Of a stretch of DNA of 64,000 nt, positions 24,842 through 34,120 are shown piece after piece. The notes beneath the pieces were generated by a model that worked only from the letters and a program-made list of their open reading frames with translations, had not been told where the DNA came from and searched no databases. The stretch is from Spinacia oleracea. Its lineage: Eukaryota > Streptophyta > Magnoliopsida > Caryophyllales > Amaranthaceae. The translations under genes and the position numbers were made by a program. Position 1 is the first letter of the stretch. Each line of letters opens with the position of its first letter. The stretch lies in NCBI RefSeq assembly GCF_020520425.1, contig NC_079492.1, positions 117,897,157-117,961,156 on the forward strand. The letters are read 5' to 3'.

Positions 24842-26279
24842 ATTCCCGAAAGGGAAGGTTCGATGATGAAAACGTAAATCTCCACTTGACAACGCATCTC
24901 CTATAAAATAACGAATCTCAATTCCCCTTTTCATTTCAGCCGAAACCTGCTATTTATGGAAACCTGCTAAAAATAGTAACTGCCGTAATGGTAGTTGTTA
25001 AAAGTGGCAAGTCATAAAAGATAGAAACCTGTCAGAATTAGGTGTTGCACTCCAACATAAATCCTAAATTTGATAGAAATTGCGAGAGAATCCTATTCCT
25101 AATATGATTCGAAAGTAAGAGTCACGTATTAATTAAAATCCTAACGAGCCTAGAGTTCGTAACGGGCCTAGACGCATCCCGTCACAAGGTTAATACGCAC
25201 TAAAAGACTCAATTAAATCTCAAATACTTCGGATTCTAGGAATCCGAATCTGACTAAGAAAACCAGCCCAGATCCTATTTTCAATGCCTGGCTCTGGGCG
25301 CCGAAATCTTCGGCGCCCAGGCCTGGGCGCTGAAAATACCTGGTACGTGTTTTTTCCTAATTCCTCGTGGATTAGAGTTCTGCAATTCTATCTTTCCACG
25401 AACTCTTTTCTATAAATAGGGCCTTAAGTTCGACGTGAAAAGAACACACAACAACACAATTATATTTCTGAGTATTGACTCTAAACCCCTAAGCCTAAGC
25501 CTCACGCTGCAAAACCGATCACGCGTTCTGTCGCAATCGATCCATAAATCGAACAGAACGTATCCCGTCCCATAATTTGAGATTCGTTAAATAAAAGGAG
25601 AAATAGCAAAGTCAAAGTGGTTAGTTTTCTGAGAACCGTGACGCACCTCTCAAGGGTGCGTCGTAATGTGTCTCTTTTCAATGGTTTAATTGCTTTCCTC
25701 GCCCTTTTATGAACTGTTAAATTAACTAAAATCTGATTGTTCGATCACGCTTAATAAATATGATATTTTTGGGAAATTGGATTATCATGCTAGATCCCTT
25801 AAAACAATCTAAATCAGATAATCGCGTTCGATCTAGTACTATATGTTGCATATTGATAAAATCAACTCAGATTAGTTTAATAGTTAACGCATGTCCCTTC
25901 AATTATTTATGCTGAGCTAGTAAGGATATCCTGCCTCTGGAGTTATCGAAGAGCGAGTACTCCTCTCGGTAGTTACAGTCCCCCGAACCCTCAATCTCTA
26001 CCCTGCGGGTGTACGTTGAGCGATCCCCACCACCAGGGATCACAAGGGAACCTACGGCCGTCGTGGTCAAACATAATTGCACTCCCTTTATGTCACGTTA
26101 ACCGGGTTTTGTTAGTTTTTCTCATTGTCGTTAAAAACTGAATGGCGACTCCTATATTACTAGTCAATTGGGTGTAAACTCACAGGAAATCCAATTACAC
26201 TTGATTTGACAAAAAGAAGCGTCACACCCACGAGGGACGAGGTCACGTATTAGCCTCGTGCTTTTTCGACCCCCTCACA
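24842..26279 (+). repeat. 3' LTR of Tat-like element, left tip missing
   Basis: Matches the 5' LTR from ATTCCCGAAAGGGAAGG onward and ends CCCCTCACA followed by TSD CTCAC. The first 24 or so bases of the 5' LTR (TGTAGACACCTACTTTTGTC..) are absent and unrelated sequence abuts instead. It also has an insertion of about 20 bp near 26185 and a few bp near 26233 relative to the 5' copy. Confidence 0.85.
25279..25337. repeat. paired GC-rich inverted-repeat module, copy 6
   Basis: 3' LTR counterpart of copy 1, with the second hairpin slightly closer to a perfect palindrome (CGGCGCCCAGG..CTGGGCGCTGAAA). Confidence 0.8.
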
Positions 26280-27725
26280 CTCACTGCCGGAATTACTAAT
26301 AGAATTCGACACAAAACCAATTCTGCACAGAATTGCGAATGAAATTTGGGCATTTATCAGAACAGATATGAACGCAATTGAGCAAAACAGAGTAAAGTTT
26401 GCCAGAATTCAGGTCCTACTAGACTTGGCAAAGCAGAGGAAGGAAGTTGTATGGCTAGGAGCCTTTAAACAACCCATACACTATGAAGATACACCACAAT
26501 TCTGTCACCAATGCAGCACCATTGGCCATGGAAATGACAGATGCCCCCAGAATCGAAAAAACAGAGAGATAGTCATGAACGGCGGGAGTACAGGGGATGC
26601 TGATGATGATAAAAAATTAGGGCAAGACGTGTCACAAGCAGAAGGGGTTGATAGGGAGGAAGAAGGGGAAGGCCCTTGGATTCATGTTTCAAAAAAGGTG
26701 ACAGCGGGAAATAAGAAAGGTGAAAGGAAAAAGGCTCCAAGAAACAAGAAAGCTGATTCGAAGTTTGCTGCAGAAGGTAATGTTGGAGAGAAAGGGGAGA
26801 AAAGACAAAATCACAACGGAAAAAAGAAGAAACCAAACGGTCCAGCAGGAAGGTATACGATTTTGGTTCAAAACGTCACTAGCAAACTATCAGCCCAACT
26901 GAGGAAAAAGGATCTCACCAAAGCCCAAAACCAGAAGCCCATCAATGAAGTGGATCCAACCTTCAAATCCATACGGGAAATCCCAACGGTTAGTATTGAT
27001 ATCTCAACTCCCAAAATTAAACCACCGCCATCTAATCCAATCAAAAACCGCCCTTCAAATCCAATCCAAGCCGTCCATTTATCACCACCCCCCCCCCCCC
27101 CCCAACAACTCACAGCCGTCCGATCCCAACCTTTCACCTTCTCATCAACAGTAAAACCTAATGAGGTAAATGCTCAAAAACTCACTCTCCCCACTATCTC
27201 CCCTACCAAAAACCCAACTTCTCCCGCTGAAACACCAAACCATCCAGAAAAACCTCAAACCAGGAAAAATGTCGAGCGAAGTGGATACGGAAATGTTCGA
27301 TCTTGGAAGCGAGTCGGAGGAGGAAAAAGACTTCACCAAACCACCACCATACATACACAGTCACTTCAAGCGCCGCAACACACCAAACCCTAAATTCCTT
27401 CTTCCCTTCCAGCCTCTCCCACTGGATTACCCCGAACCCACCATAGATCTTTCTCTAACCCACTATGTCTGCAAGGAACCACCGATCCCGACTTTCCCGG
27501 AATTTCACATCAACAACATGAGGTTCACTCTCAGACTCTCGTCGCAATGGATAGACGCCAACCCATCGGCGATACGCCAATTCATGCTGGAACCACATTG
27601 GCTAGACTTCCCATACCAGGATATGGAAATGTAGCCAAAAAAGGAGGTATGATGATACCTGTCCATCTGCCGGATCTCAAAACGATCAAATCTCTATCCC
27701 CTGTTTTGGAGAAATTCTTGCGCTG

Positions 27726-29102
27726 GTGGATGCTAAGCAAGGAGGCACAGAAGGGGCAGTTCATAGTCCCACCAGAATTGGAATTTCTATGCGACCAAAT
27801 TCCAGTACTACCTCAAGTCAGGAGGACTTGGCCATTGTCAGCAAGGAATCCGATCAAATGAACCTTTGGGGAGACAACAAATGCACTAATGGTACTTGCG
27901 ACAACGGAGAAGTTCAACCAAGTGGAAATCAAAGCGATAATAGTAAAGGAGGTGGAAGAAGGGATTGCGAGATGGAACTGGAGTTCATGGCAAGGAAGGA
28001 GATCCTATGGAGCAGGAGGAACAAGGAGTTCATACACAAGATAGACCCTTTGACCAACAGGAAGTTCAAGGAGTTCTCTAGAACTCGAAAAACACCTGAC
28101 CCCATGATAATAGTTGCTTGGAATTGCAGAGGAATTGCCCGCTGGGGATTCCAATCAAATACTCGCCATCTCTTCAAGGAACACCTCCCCCAAATCTTAA
28201 TCCTAACTGAAACCAAAACCAACCCCAAAAACACTGAAAGAATTATGAAGAAAACCCCCCTCGAGAAGTATGTGCTAGCTGAACCTTATGGCCTCTCTGG
28301 TGGGATCATAGTTATGTGGAACCCTGACTTCATCAATTTCCAGATGATTGGAAGGGATCTACACACTATTCATGGTATTGTGGAAGTAAACACTTCCCCC
28401 CCTTTTAATTTTTGCTCGTCTGCTGTGTATGCTAGTACTAAATATAAAAGTAGGTTAGAAACTTGGCATGACCTAGTAGATATGTCTAAACAGATAACAA
28501 TTCCCTGGGTAGTAATGAGGGATTTTAATGAAGTTACTTGTCAATAAGAGAAATTGGGTGGAAATTTGATCGAACAACATAGGGCAGATAGATTTTCTGA
28601 TGCCATGAATGAATGTGGGTTAGTTGATGTTGGCTGTGTGGGTAGCAGGTTTACCTGGTTTAATAAACAGAAAGATAAACCCATTTACCAAAGACTTGGT
28701 AGGGCATGGATAAATATGCACTGGCTTAATCTGTTTCCTAACTCTACTGTAACAACATTGCCTAGAGAAGTTTCTGACCATAACCCAATCAAACTGGTAA
28801 CTGAAAAAATTGGTTTTCAAAATCATGCTCATCAAAATGTTTTCAAAATGGAACCATTATGGTATTCTGAACGAGGTTTCTCAACCATGGTGGATGTTAA
28901 TCTAAATGCTGATAAATCTGACTTGGTCAATAAACTCAATAATATCTCCAAAACCATGTCTTCTTGGGTTAAGGATAATATTGGAAACATTTTCAAAAAA
29001 AGGAAAGTCTTATGTGCTAGAATCATGGGTATCCAAAGAGCACTAGAACACAGGCCAACCAATAAGCACCTCTTGGACCTAAATGAGGATCTATCTCTCT
29101 AA
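27726..29102 (+). pseudogene. LINE ORF2, endonuclease part
   Basis: An apurinic-type endonuclease that nicks the target DNA. The domain begins near 28107 with IVAWNCRGIARWG, followed by ILTETKT, then GGIIVMWNPD, VMRDFNEV, GSRFTWFN and SDHNPI near 28780, the usual order for plant L1 elements. Two defects are visible. The conserved GDFN metal-site motif reads RDFN, and a TAA at 28545-28547 stops the frame right after it. The frame continues to a second stop at 29102. The N-terminal part before 28100 is a poorly conserved linker. Confidence 0.85.
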
Positions 29103-29142
29103 TGAGCTAAGCCTCATTTATGAGCAAGAGGAGGCTTTCTAG

Positions 29143-30579
29143 ATGGCTAGAGCTAGAACTAGTTGGATTGAGAGTGGGGACAAAAACACTAGTTTCTTCC
29201 ATAAGTCTGTCATTATAAGAAGAAGAAGGAATAAAATCTCTAGCCTTAAGTCAGAAGTGGGTCTGGAAATCCAAGGAGAAGACCTAGTGCCTCACATTGT
29301 TAGTTACTTTTCAATACTTTTCACCTCTGAACAGACCATTTGTGAAAACCACCATTACTCTAATGAGATTAGTATTGACCATGCCACTAATATTGAAGAA
29401 ATTGGGAGAGCTGTGTTTGAGTTAGGACCTCTTAAGGCTCCAGGTATAGGTGGGCTACATGCACACTTCTACCAACAACACTGGGGTGCACTGTGGAAAG
29501 ACCTGTATAACTATGTGGATAATGTGTTTCAGACAAAGTCTTTCCCTCAGTCCATTAATGATACCACTATCTGCATCATACCTAAGACTGCCCTCCCAGA
29601 AACCATCAAACAGTTTAGACCCATAAGCCTGTGTAATGTCAGCTATAAAATTGTGTCTAAAATCTTAGTCAACAGGATCAGACCCCACTTAAAAGACCTC
29701 ATCTCCCCAAATCAGAACAGTTTCCTCCCTGGAAGGGGTTGTGAAGTTAACTACATTGCAGCTTCTGAAATCTTACACTCTATGAAAACTAAAAAAGGGA
29801 AATTTGGGTGGTTTGCTCTTAAGATAGATCTTGAAAAGGCTTATGATAGACTGGAGTGGAACTTCATTAGGTTTTGTTTAGCAAGGAAAGGTTTTGATAG
29901 GAATTCCACAGATCTTATCCTTAACTGTATTGCCTCTCCTGCCACCTCTGTCATTGTGAATGGAAAGCCTTCCCCCTCCTTCAAAACCTCTAGAGGAATC
30001 AGACAAGGAGACCCAATATCCCCATATATTTTCATTATTTGTATGGAGTATTTAGCTATGATTAGTGAGGCTGCCTCTAAGGATAATTGGAAACCCTTCT
30101 ATTTGAAGAGAAATGGCATCCCCATCACCCACTTAATGTTTGCAGATGACCTGCTCTTGTTTGGAGATACCTCTGCCAAAACTCTCAATGGTATGAAGGA
30201 TGTTCTTAGGAATTTTTGGGATTGCTCTGGCCAAAAGATGAATAACTCTAAGAGCAAGATCTACTTTTCCAAACACACTCCCCAGAACCAGAAAGAACTT
30301 TTGTGTAATACACTAGAGGTCCAACCAAGCCCTGACTTAGGAACATATCTAGGCTTTCCCTTGACAGAAAAAAGGCCAACCAAGAACCAAACTCTAGACA
30401 TTTGCAGAAAAATTAAAAACAAGTTAGCTTCCTGGAAGGCTAAATGTCTTAGCAAAGCTGGTAGATTAGTCCTTATAAAGTCCACCTTGACTGCCATAGC
30501 TAATTACTTCATGCAAGTTCTGTATTTACCTAAGAAAACCCTCCAGAACGTTGACCAGACTTGTGCAAATTTCCTATAG
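29143..30579 (+). pseudogene. LINE ORF2, reverse transcriptase part
   Basis: Copies the element RNA at the nicked target. Motifs in order: SWIESGDKNTSFFH, LKAPGIGGLHAHFYQ (usually APGPDG, so the PD is changed to IG), FRPISLCNVSYKIVSKIL, SPNQNSFLPGRG, the first catalytic block ALKIDLEKAYDRLEW, RGIRQGDPISPYIF, and the catalytic LMFADDLLLFG at about 30135-30165. A frame change just before 29143 separates it from the endonuclease, and a stop at 30577-30579 follows NFL. Confidence 0.88.
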
Positions 30580-32115
30580 GATTCAGAACCTCAGAAAAAG
30601 AAAACTCATCTTGTAGCTTGGCTCAAAGCCTGTGGACCTTTAGAAGTAGGAGGTCTTAGTGTTAGATCTGCTGTGATGATGAATAAAATGCTAATGACCA
30701 AACTCTGCTGGAAATTCAACACAGGCAAAAACTTAGCCAGTAGCCTAGTTAAGGAAAAGTATGTTAACAATAGGCCTTATCCTGCCCCCTTCTCAAAAGT
30801 GTCCCATGTCTAGCAAAATGTTGGAAAGGGTGGGACATGTACAAGAATCTCACTGCTTGGTGTATAGGGGATGGAACTCATATAAACCTTTGGTTAGATA
30901 ACTGGACAGGAAAAGGTTCCCTTAGATCTATAATACAAGGACCTCTAACCAGAGAAGAAGATGCCCACACTGTAAGTGACATTAGGAGGGATGGCCACTG
31001 GAACTTAAGCTGTATCTCTTTCATCCTCCCTACTGACCTAATCCAATGGATTCAGGCTATTCCCATCCCTCAATTTGGTGAGGATGCCCCTTTCTGCTCC
31101 CTTTCAAAAGGACTTCACTTTGACTCAAAAACAACATATAACACCATTTGGAACACACAGTTCCCTTACACACACTCAAATGAAAAGTGGAGTTGCATTT
31201 GGAAAGCTAGATGTCCCCCTAAACTGAAAGTATTCCTTTGGCTTATTCTTTGGGGAAGACTCCCAACTGCATCCCATTTATTCAGTAGACAGATTATCCC
31301 TAATGGAAATTACCAGTTTTGTCCAACTACCCAAGAAGATATGGCACATGTGTTCTTGCACTGCCCTAGAGCTACTGAATTTTGGAATAATATTGAGTTT
31401 AAACTTTAGTCATCTTCATTCTGATTTTGAAAAATGGTTCTTAAATAATCTAAATAATAATGATTTATCCCTGATTTTGAACACCACATACCAAACAGTG
31501 TTCACTTTTTGTCTTTGGAGAATATGGAATAGAAGAAATTTATGGATTTTCCAAAAAGAAAACAAAAGCATTGAACCTTGGTGTCACTAAACAATATGGT
31601 TAGCTAAAGAGCATGGAAATATAGAGAGTAAAGGAACACAATAGATTAAACCAGTGCATTTGGACTCCCCTAGTCCTTCAAACTACTCTGTTAAATGCGA
31701 TGCATCTTTCTGTTCCTCCACTCTCCTTGCCTCCTATGCAGTAATTTGCAAGAATGAAGAACACACATTCATGGCTGGAACAGCTGGCACCTTCACCACA
31801 ACATCAGCTGCTGCTGCAGAAACTCAATCCATCCTTATAGCTAGCTCCTCGATCATCAACAAGACATGGCAAAATGTTACTATATTCACAGATTGCAAAT
31901 CAACAGTAGAACACTTAAACAATGACAACCCTCCTATTTCTTGGCTGTCTAACCTGTATGCTAAATGTAGGGAGTTGCAAAGAATCCACGGGAGCCTCTG
32001 GGTGAAATTCAGAAGAAGGGAGCACATCATGGAAGCGGATTACGTGGCAAAGAAGGCCAAGGACCGGATGAGTCTGTTGGATCAAGGCATTGAATTAGAA
32101 CCCCCCCCTGTTTAG
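30580..32115 (+). pseudogene. LINE ORF2, zf-RVT and RNase H part
   Basis: C-terminal third of ORF2. After a broken connector (30580-30836) come the plant-specific block WCIGDGTHINLWLDNW, then the zf-RVT region WKARCPPKLKVFLWLILWGR..CPTTQEDMAHVFLHCP at 31195-31375. After a frame change comes an RVT_3-type RNase H (VKCDASF, AAAAETQSIL, FTDCKSTVEHLN, FRRREHIMEADYVAK) at 31690-32060. Several stops and shifts. The RNase H marks it as one of the plant L1 lineages that acquired this domain. Confidence 0.85.
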
Positions 32116-32292
32116 CTACTGATATCTCAACAAACAATGATACTAATTTTTTGAAAGCATGCTTGCTTCGAAGTAATTGGGCGATATGTGCCTGTATTTT
32201 GACCTCCACAAGGAGTGGAGTTAGCTGAACAAACTTATTATGTATGCGCACTCTTTAAGTAATTAAGTCACTCATTTTCACCAAAAAAAAAA
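32116..32292 (+). other. LINE 3' untranslated region and A-tail
   Basis: Short 3' region ending in an 11-12 base A-run that abuts the right TSD copy at 32293-32308. Confidence 0.8.
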
Positions 32293-32308
32293 AGAGTAAT
32301 TGAGTTTT

Positions 32309-33422
32309 AGAGTTCTGAAAATTTTATTTTAACCGCCCAAATATTTTGGGCAACTTTTCATATACTGTAGCGTTATGTTCCGTTAACTTTGGACAGTTAA
32401 CGTTCCGTTAACGCTTTTATCTTTCCATCCATTCAATGTTACTTTTTTACCCTTATTTTTGCTTAAAATAACAGCGCTGCTCCCAGATTAAGGCTCTTGG
32501 TTAATCGGGTGGATTGTTTAGGAATTATTCCGCTTTCTATATACCAGGAGTTTTAATAATAGTATAGATTAAAACTTTAAGAGCACATAATTAATTATTT
32601 AATCATTAAAATTTTAATGAGGTAAGATAAATTATGGTTCGATTAATGATTATATTTAGTAGTGATATATTCTTCAAAGTCTTCTTATATTGGGGAAACA
32701 ATATATTATACATAAACTCAAGAAAAGTACGGAGTATGTATTTTCTTTCAACGAAATTGTCAAAACACGTGCACATAAATGTCTAAAAATGTCTGTGTTT
32801 TTTCATACAAGTGTTAAACGTTAAAAAAGAAAAAAAAAAGATTACAATCAGCATGGCAATATAGTAATAATAAACAAAGTAAAGGGGGTATAATGGGCAA
32901 CAAAAATGACGCGAAACCTAAAAGGCCGCAACAAAAATGACATAAAACCTAAGAGGACTTGCGGCCTTTTTAGTATAAGAAGATTTTTTTTAAAAAAATT
33001 TTTTTTAATCACTTCAAATCTTTTGAATATATATGCTTACATAACCTGTATTTTTGTTAATATTCTTAACGTTGTATATAAATCTAATACAGTTTCAGTT
33101 TGCCACGTTATTAATTTATGTATCGGTTTATGTAGACTAAATCTGAATACTTTTTTTTTTTTGGTGTTAACATCCGTTCATCCTAAGAGTTAATCCGAAT
33201 TCGACATGAGTTTTGGGTAAATAGGTTCCAGTCTATTTCCAAATGTTGAGTCCGATATCTATTTTTATCAATTAAATTAATTGACAACCAATTACCCATT
33301 TAAACCGGGTAATAAATGGTGTAGTAATTTGTAATGTAAACAAATATTTATTTTTATGGTAATTTCAGTGCACTACCAAATTGTTTCATTTTCTTCTTAC
33401 ATTTTCAATACCATCCATTACG
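32309..33422. other. AT-rich spacer between the two nests
   Basis: Host DNA with poly-A and poly-T runs. One weak open frame (32906-33193, Phe/Leu-rich) lacks any recognisable domain. No RNA gene or element end was seen. Confidence 0.5.
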
Positions 33423-33533
33423 TAGGGCGTGTTCAGTGGTTGCGTTTGAGGTAGTGGATAGCAGCTTCGGCTGAAGCAATTATAGTAGCTCCTACACCTA
33501 TTTGACTTAGTCAAGACGCTATCAGTAAAATCT

Positions 33534-33538
33534 GTAAG
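33534..33538. repeat. TSD of second gypsy element, left copy (GTAAG)
   Basis: GTAAG precedes TGATGTGGCC and recurs at 58432-58436 after CCCACAACA. Confidence 0.8.
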
Positions 33539-34089
33539 TGATGTGGCCTAAAAGAACGCCACCTGGCTGTACCATGAAAGCCTAGAAAGAAGGCCCAAAG
33601 GCCCATCAGCAGGCACACTCAAATTGTCTCATAAACCCGCATGCACACACAGGGCCAAGACCCATCAGTAGGTCATGAGACCCACTTGCTCAGGAGGAGC
33701 CCATTCCGCTATTTCCCAAGAAAGCCCAAAACGCTTAAGAGGCCCACCAGGTCTAAATCAAGTCCCCGAAACTTAGCGGGACACGTGTCCTGATCTTGCA
33801 GAACATCCAATCATGCAGGACCAGTTCCCAAGAAACTCTAGCACTATAAATAGTGCAGATCCCTAGGTAAAAGGGGCAATCAAATCATTCTCACCTACCT
33901 TAAACCATTTTTTGCTCTGCCTTCTCTCTATAATTACTTCTCTCTCTAGCCTATACTTACTTAGGCATCGGAGGGAATATTCCTACGGGAATATTCTTGT
34001 TTTGCAGGTTTCCAGAAGTTCGTGCCAGGTCATACTTGATACCTCCGAGGAACGCTTGACACGTCATCACCGTAAAAGATCCCACAATA
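33539..34089 (+). repeat. 5' LTR of second gypsy element (551 bp)
   Basis: Starts TGATGTGGCC. A TATA box at 33845-33852 sits inside the small palindrome GCACTATAAATAGTGC. Nearly identical to 57881-58431, with the same length. Confidence 0.9.
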
Positions 34090-34109
34090 TTTGGCGCCGT
34101 CTGTGGGGA
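34090..34109 (+). promoter_or_regulatory. primer-binding site of second gypsy element
   Basis: TTTGGCGCCGTCTGTGGGGA follows the LTR directly. It begins with the complement of a tRNA 3' CCA end; the tRNA species was not assigned. Confidence 0.75.
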
Positions 34110-34120
34110 GGTATAGTATC

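Larger units (their letters stand above)
4373..26279 (+). mobile_element. Tat/Ogre-like Ty3/gypsy element lacking RT and integrase
   Basis: An LTR retrotransposon in LINE ORF1 with LTRs of about 1.43 kb, a 5-bp TSD, and a primer site complementary to the 3' end of a tRNA, probably tRNA-Arg as in Ogre/Tat elements. Discounting the nested copia element it is about 11.4 kb. It contains gag, an aspartic protease, and a post-protease segment ending at 20474. No RT, RNase H or integrase motif appears anywhere between there and the 3' LTR. Instead it has about 4.3 kb that includes an antisense gene (21815-23628). It is a non-autonomous element needing polymerase in trans; gag and protease are now broken by stops. 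Confidence 0.85.
3994..27634 (+). pseudogene. LINE ORF1 (DUF4283 / CCHC nucleic-acid binding), split by an insertion
   Basis: ORF1 proteins of plant L1 elements bind the element RNA. The first part, 3994-4372, encodes a DUF4283-like domain (ISLTQEDASKISEKWVRSLI, then GKGFYNVTI and GPWFVAGHMLFVQPW). The second part resumes at 26285 in the same frame and encodes a CCHC knuckle (CHQCSTIGHGNDRC) near 26500-26545. A Lys-rich region and a Pro-rich region follow. The junction restores the codon exactly when the insertion and one CTCAC are discounted. The frame then closes at 27393, but an acidic segment continues in another frame to 27634, suggesting a frameshift near the poly-C run at 27088-27102. 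An intact protein would have about 500 residues or more. Confidence 0.75.
3728..32292 (+). mobile_element. L1-type LINE, interrupted by nested LTR elements
   Basis: A non-LTR retrotransposon flanked by a 16-bp duplication, ending in a short A-run at 32282-32293. It has a GA-rich leader, ORF1 (DUF4283-like domain plus CCHC knuckle) and ORF2 (endonuclease, reverse transcriptase with FADD, zf-RVT, RNase H). Removing the inserted 4373-26279 element and one copy of its TSD leaves about 6.7 kb, a normal length for a full plant L1. The ORF2 region has several stops and frame breaks, so it is inactive now. Confidence 0.9.

Noticed and set aside
24826..24845. tRNA gene suggested by GCGCAGGTTCGATTCC (T-arm-like)
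   Set aside because: No acceptor, D or anticodon arm could be built around it.
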